Positions 62,864-64,000 of a DNA stretch of 64,000 bases are shown here, in pieces (positions within the stretch are counted from its first letter, which is position 1; each line of letters begins with the position of its first letter). The stretch lies in assembly GCF_001426645.1 (NCBI RefSeq), contig NZ_LMEX01000003.1, forward strand, positions 221,449 to 285,448. The letters are read 5' to 3'. The stretch is from Rhodanobacter sp. Root480. Lineage in GTDB: Bacteria; Pseudomonadota; Gammaproteobacteria; Xanthomonadales; Rhodanobacteraceae. The notes beneath the pieces were generated by a model. That model ran no database searches and was not told the origin of the DNA. It saw only the letters and a list, made by a program, of their open reading frames with translations. A program made the translations under genes and the position numbers.

Positions 62864-64000
62864 ATCACGCTTCATTGAATCCGGCGTCCACGGGTGGCAT
62901 CGCGAGCGGTCGCGATGGTTCGCTGGCGCTGAGCCCTGCCGAGTTTGCCGGGCGCCGCCGGCAGCTGATGGACATGGCCGGCGACGACGCGGTGCTGCTG
63001 CTGGCGGCCGCGCCCGAGCGCATGCGCAACGCCGACGCGGCCTGGCCGTACCGGCAGGATTCCGATTTCCATTATCTGTGCGGCTGGCCCGAACCCGCCG
63101 CGGTGCTGGCCCTGCTGCCGGGTCGCCAGCACGGCGAGGCGGTGATGTTCTGCCGCGAGCGCGATCCGGAGCATGAGCGTTGGCACGGCGAGTCGGTAGG
63201 CACCGAGCGTGCGGTCGCCGACTTCGGCATGGACGACGCGTTTCCGATCGAGGACATCGACGACATCCTGCCCGGCATGATCGAAGGGCGCGCGCGCGTC
63301 TATTGTCACTTCGGCCGCGAGCCGGAATTCGATGCGCAACTGATGGGCTGGATGCGCCGGCTGCGCCAATTGCGCGGCGGTGGCGTGGTACCCAAGGAAT
63401 TCGCGGCATTGGGTCATCTGCTGCACGACCTGCGCCTGTACAAGTCGCGCGGCGAACTGAAATTGATGCGCGCCGCCGCCGTTATCGCGGTCGAGGCGCA
63501 TCGCGCGGCCTGGCAGGTGGCGCGCGGCGGCACGCACGAATACGAGGTGGAGGCCGAGCTGCTGCGGACGATTCGCCGCCACGGCGCGGTCGCCTCGTTC
63601 GCTCCCACCGTGGCCGCCGGCGTCAACGCCTGCGTGATGCATTACCGCGCCAACCGCGCGCCGCTGCACGATGGCGATTTGTTGCTTATTGATGCGGGCG
63701 CCGAAATGGACGGCTATGCGTCCGATATCAGCCGCACGTTTCCGTTGAATGGCCGCTACAGCACCGCGCAACGCGCGCTCTACGACGTGGTGCTGGCGGC
63801 GCAGCAGGCGGCCATCGCCACCGTGCGGCCAGGTCAGCCGTTCAATGCGGCGCATGCGGCGGCGGTGCAGGTGTTGACCGAAGGCCTGTGCCGGCTGGGT
63901 CTGCTGAAAGGCGACGCCGACGCGGCGGTGGCCAGCGGCAGCTACCGGCGCTTTTTCCCGGCAAAAACCGGCCATTGGCTGGGGCTGGACGTGCACGACG
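62860..64000 (+). CDS. pepP: Xaa-Pro aminopeptidase P (3' end outside window)
   Basis: M24B metallopeptidase removing an N-terminal residue before proline; 380 residues visible, cut by the window end. The start is probably TTG 62860, overlapping the ygfB stop, or TTG 62875; no ATG gives the conserved SPAEFAGRRRQLMD N-region. The pita-bread domain shows the metal ligands in LLLIDAGAEMDG and YASDISRTFP and the His in GHWLGLDVHD. The segment FFPAKTGHWLG has Ala where E. coli PepP (FMHGLSHWLG) has the first His of its HxxxH pair. No other defect is seen. Confidence 0.92.
   Translation, partial: MNHASLNPASTGGIASGRDGSLALSPAEFAGRRRQLMDMAGDDAVLLLAAAPERMRNADAAWPYRQDSDFHYLCGWPEPAAVLALLPGRQHGEAVMFCRERDPEHERWHGESVGTERAVADFGMDDAFPIEDIDDILPGMIEGRARVYCHFGREPEFDAQLMGWMRRLRQLRGGGVVPKEFAALGHLLHDLRLYKSRGELKLMRAAAVIAVEAHRAAWQVARGGTHEYEVEAELLRTIRRHGAVASFAPTVAAGVNACVMHYRANRAPLHDGDLLLIDAGAEMDGYASDISRTFPLNGRYSTAQRALYDVVLAAQQAAIATVRPGQPFNAAHAAAVQVLTEGLCRLGLLKGDADAAVASGSYRRFFPAKTGHWLGLDVHD

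Overview
The window is GC-rich, densely coded bacterial DNA, most like the order Lysobacterales (Xanthomonadales) and within it a Rhodanobacteraceae-type genome (Dyella, Rhodanobacter, Luteibacter relatives). The evidence is the content and order of the housekeeping genes: trpE apart from trpG-trpD-trpC, a HAD gene, a Clp-type CRP regulator, speD, then coq7, rplM-rpsI, and the zapA / 6S RNA / fau and ygfB-pepP groups. Several families of palindromic REP repeats and large TonB receptors fit the same placement. This is inference from gene content; no 16S gene or phylogeny is available here.

Layout. 1-3.6 kb: the end of a sensor kinase and trpE. 3.6-9.6 kb: a secreted GH3 / GH51 / esterase operon that fits arabinoxylan side-chain and oligomer breakdown. 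9.6-17.8 kb: mannose-isomerase-type AGE protein, two secreted esterases, FucP-type sugar/H+ symporter, fructokinase and a LacI regulator, with two LacI-like operators and a 286-bp MITE-like element. 17.8-18.4 kb: a tandem 276-bp REP cluster. 18.4-38.2 kb: a block of secreted peptidoglycan-peptide hydrolases (AmiD-like amidase, VanX-like dipeptidase, serine hydrolase, M19 dipeptidase, NlpC/P60 endopeptidase, YkuD L,D-transpeptidase), a TonB receptor with a transglutaminase-like partner, a DUF819 membrane protein, L-Ala-D/L-Glu epimerase and a MurR/RpiR-type regulator, followed by a dicarboxylate/amino-acid symporter, an M20 amidohydrolase and a TRIC channel. I read this block as a candidate system for scavenging murein peptides.

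38.5-43.6 kb: trpGDC, HAD hydrolase, Clp and speD. 43.6-51.4 kb: a non-phosphorylating pentose (L-arabinose/D-xylose type) pathway: sugar dehydrogenase, sugar-acid dehydratase, AraD1-type 2-keto-3-deoxy-acid dehydratase, AraE/XylE-type transporter, aldose 1-epimerase and a LysR regulator. 51.4-54.1 kb: a LysR / pyridoxal-reductase divergent pair and an extensin-like protein. 54.1-64 kb: coq7, a GlcF-like Fe-S protein, rplM-rpsI, tRNA-Gln(CUG), a CLC channel, rpiA, an EVE-domain protein, fau, 6S RNA, zapA, a ZapB-like coiled coil, ygfB, and pepP cut by the window end.

The carbohydrate genes fit together: extracellular hemicellulose debranching would release arabinose and xylose, which the 43.6-51.4 kb locus could import and oxidise, while the mannose-type locus feeds fructose 6-phosphate into central metabolism. 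No prophage, CRISPR array or complete transposase gene was seen.
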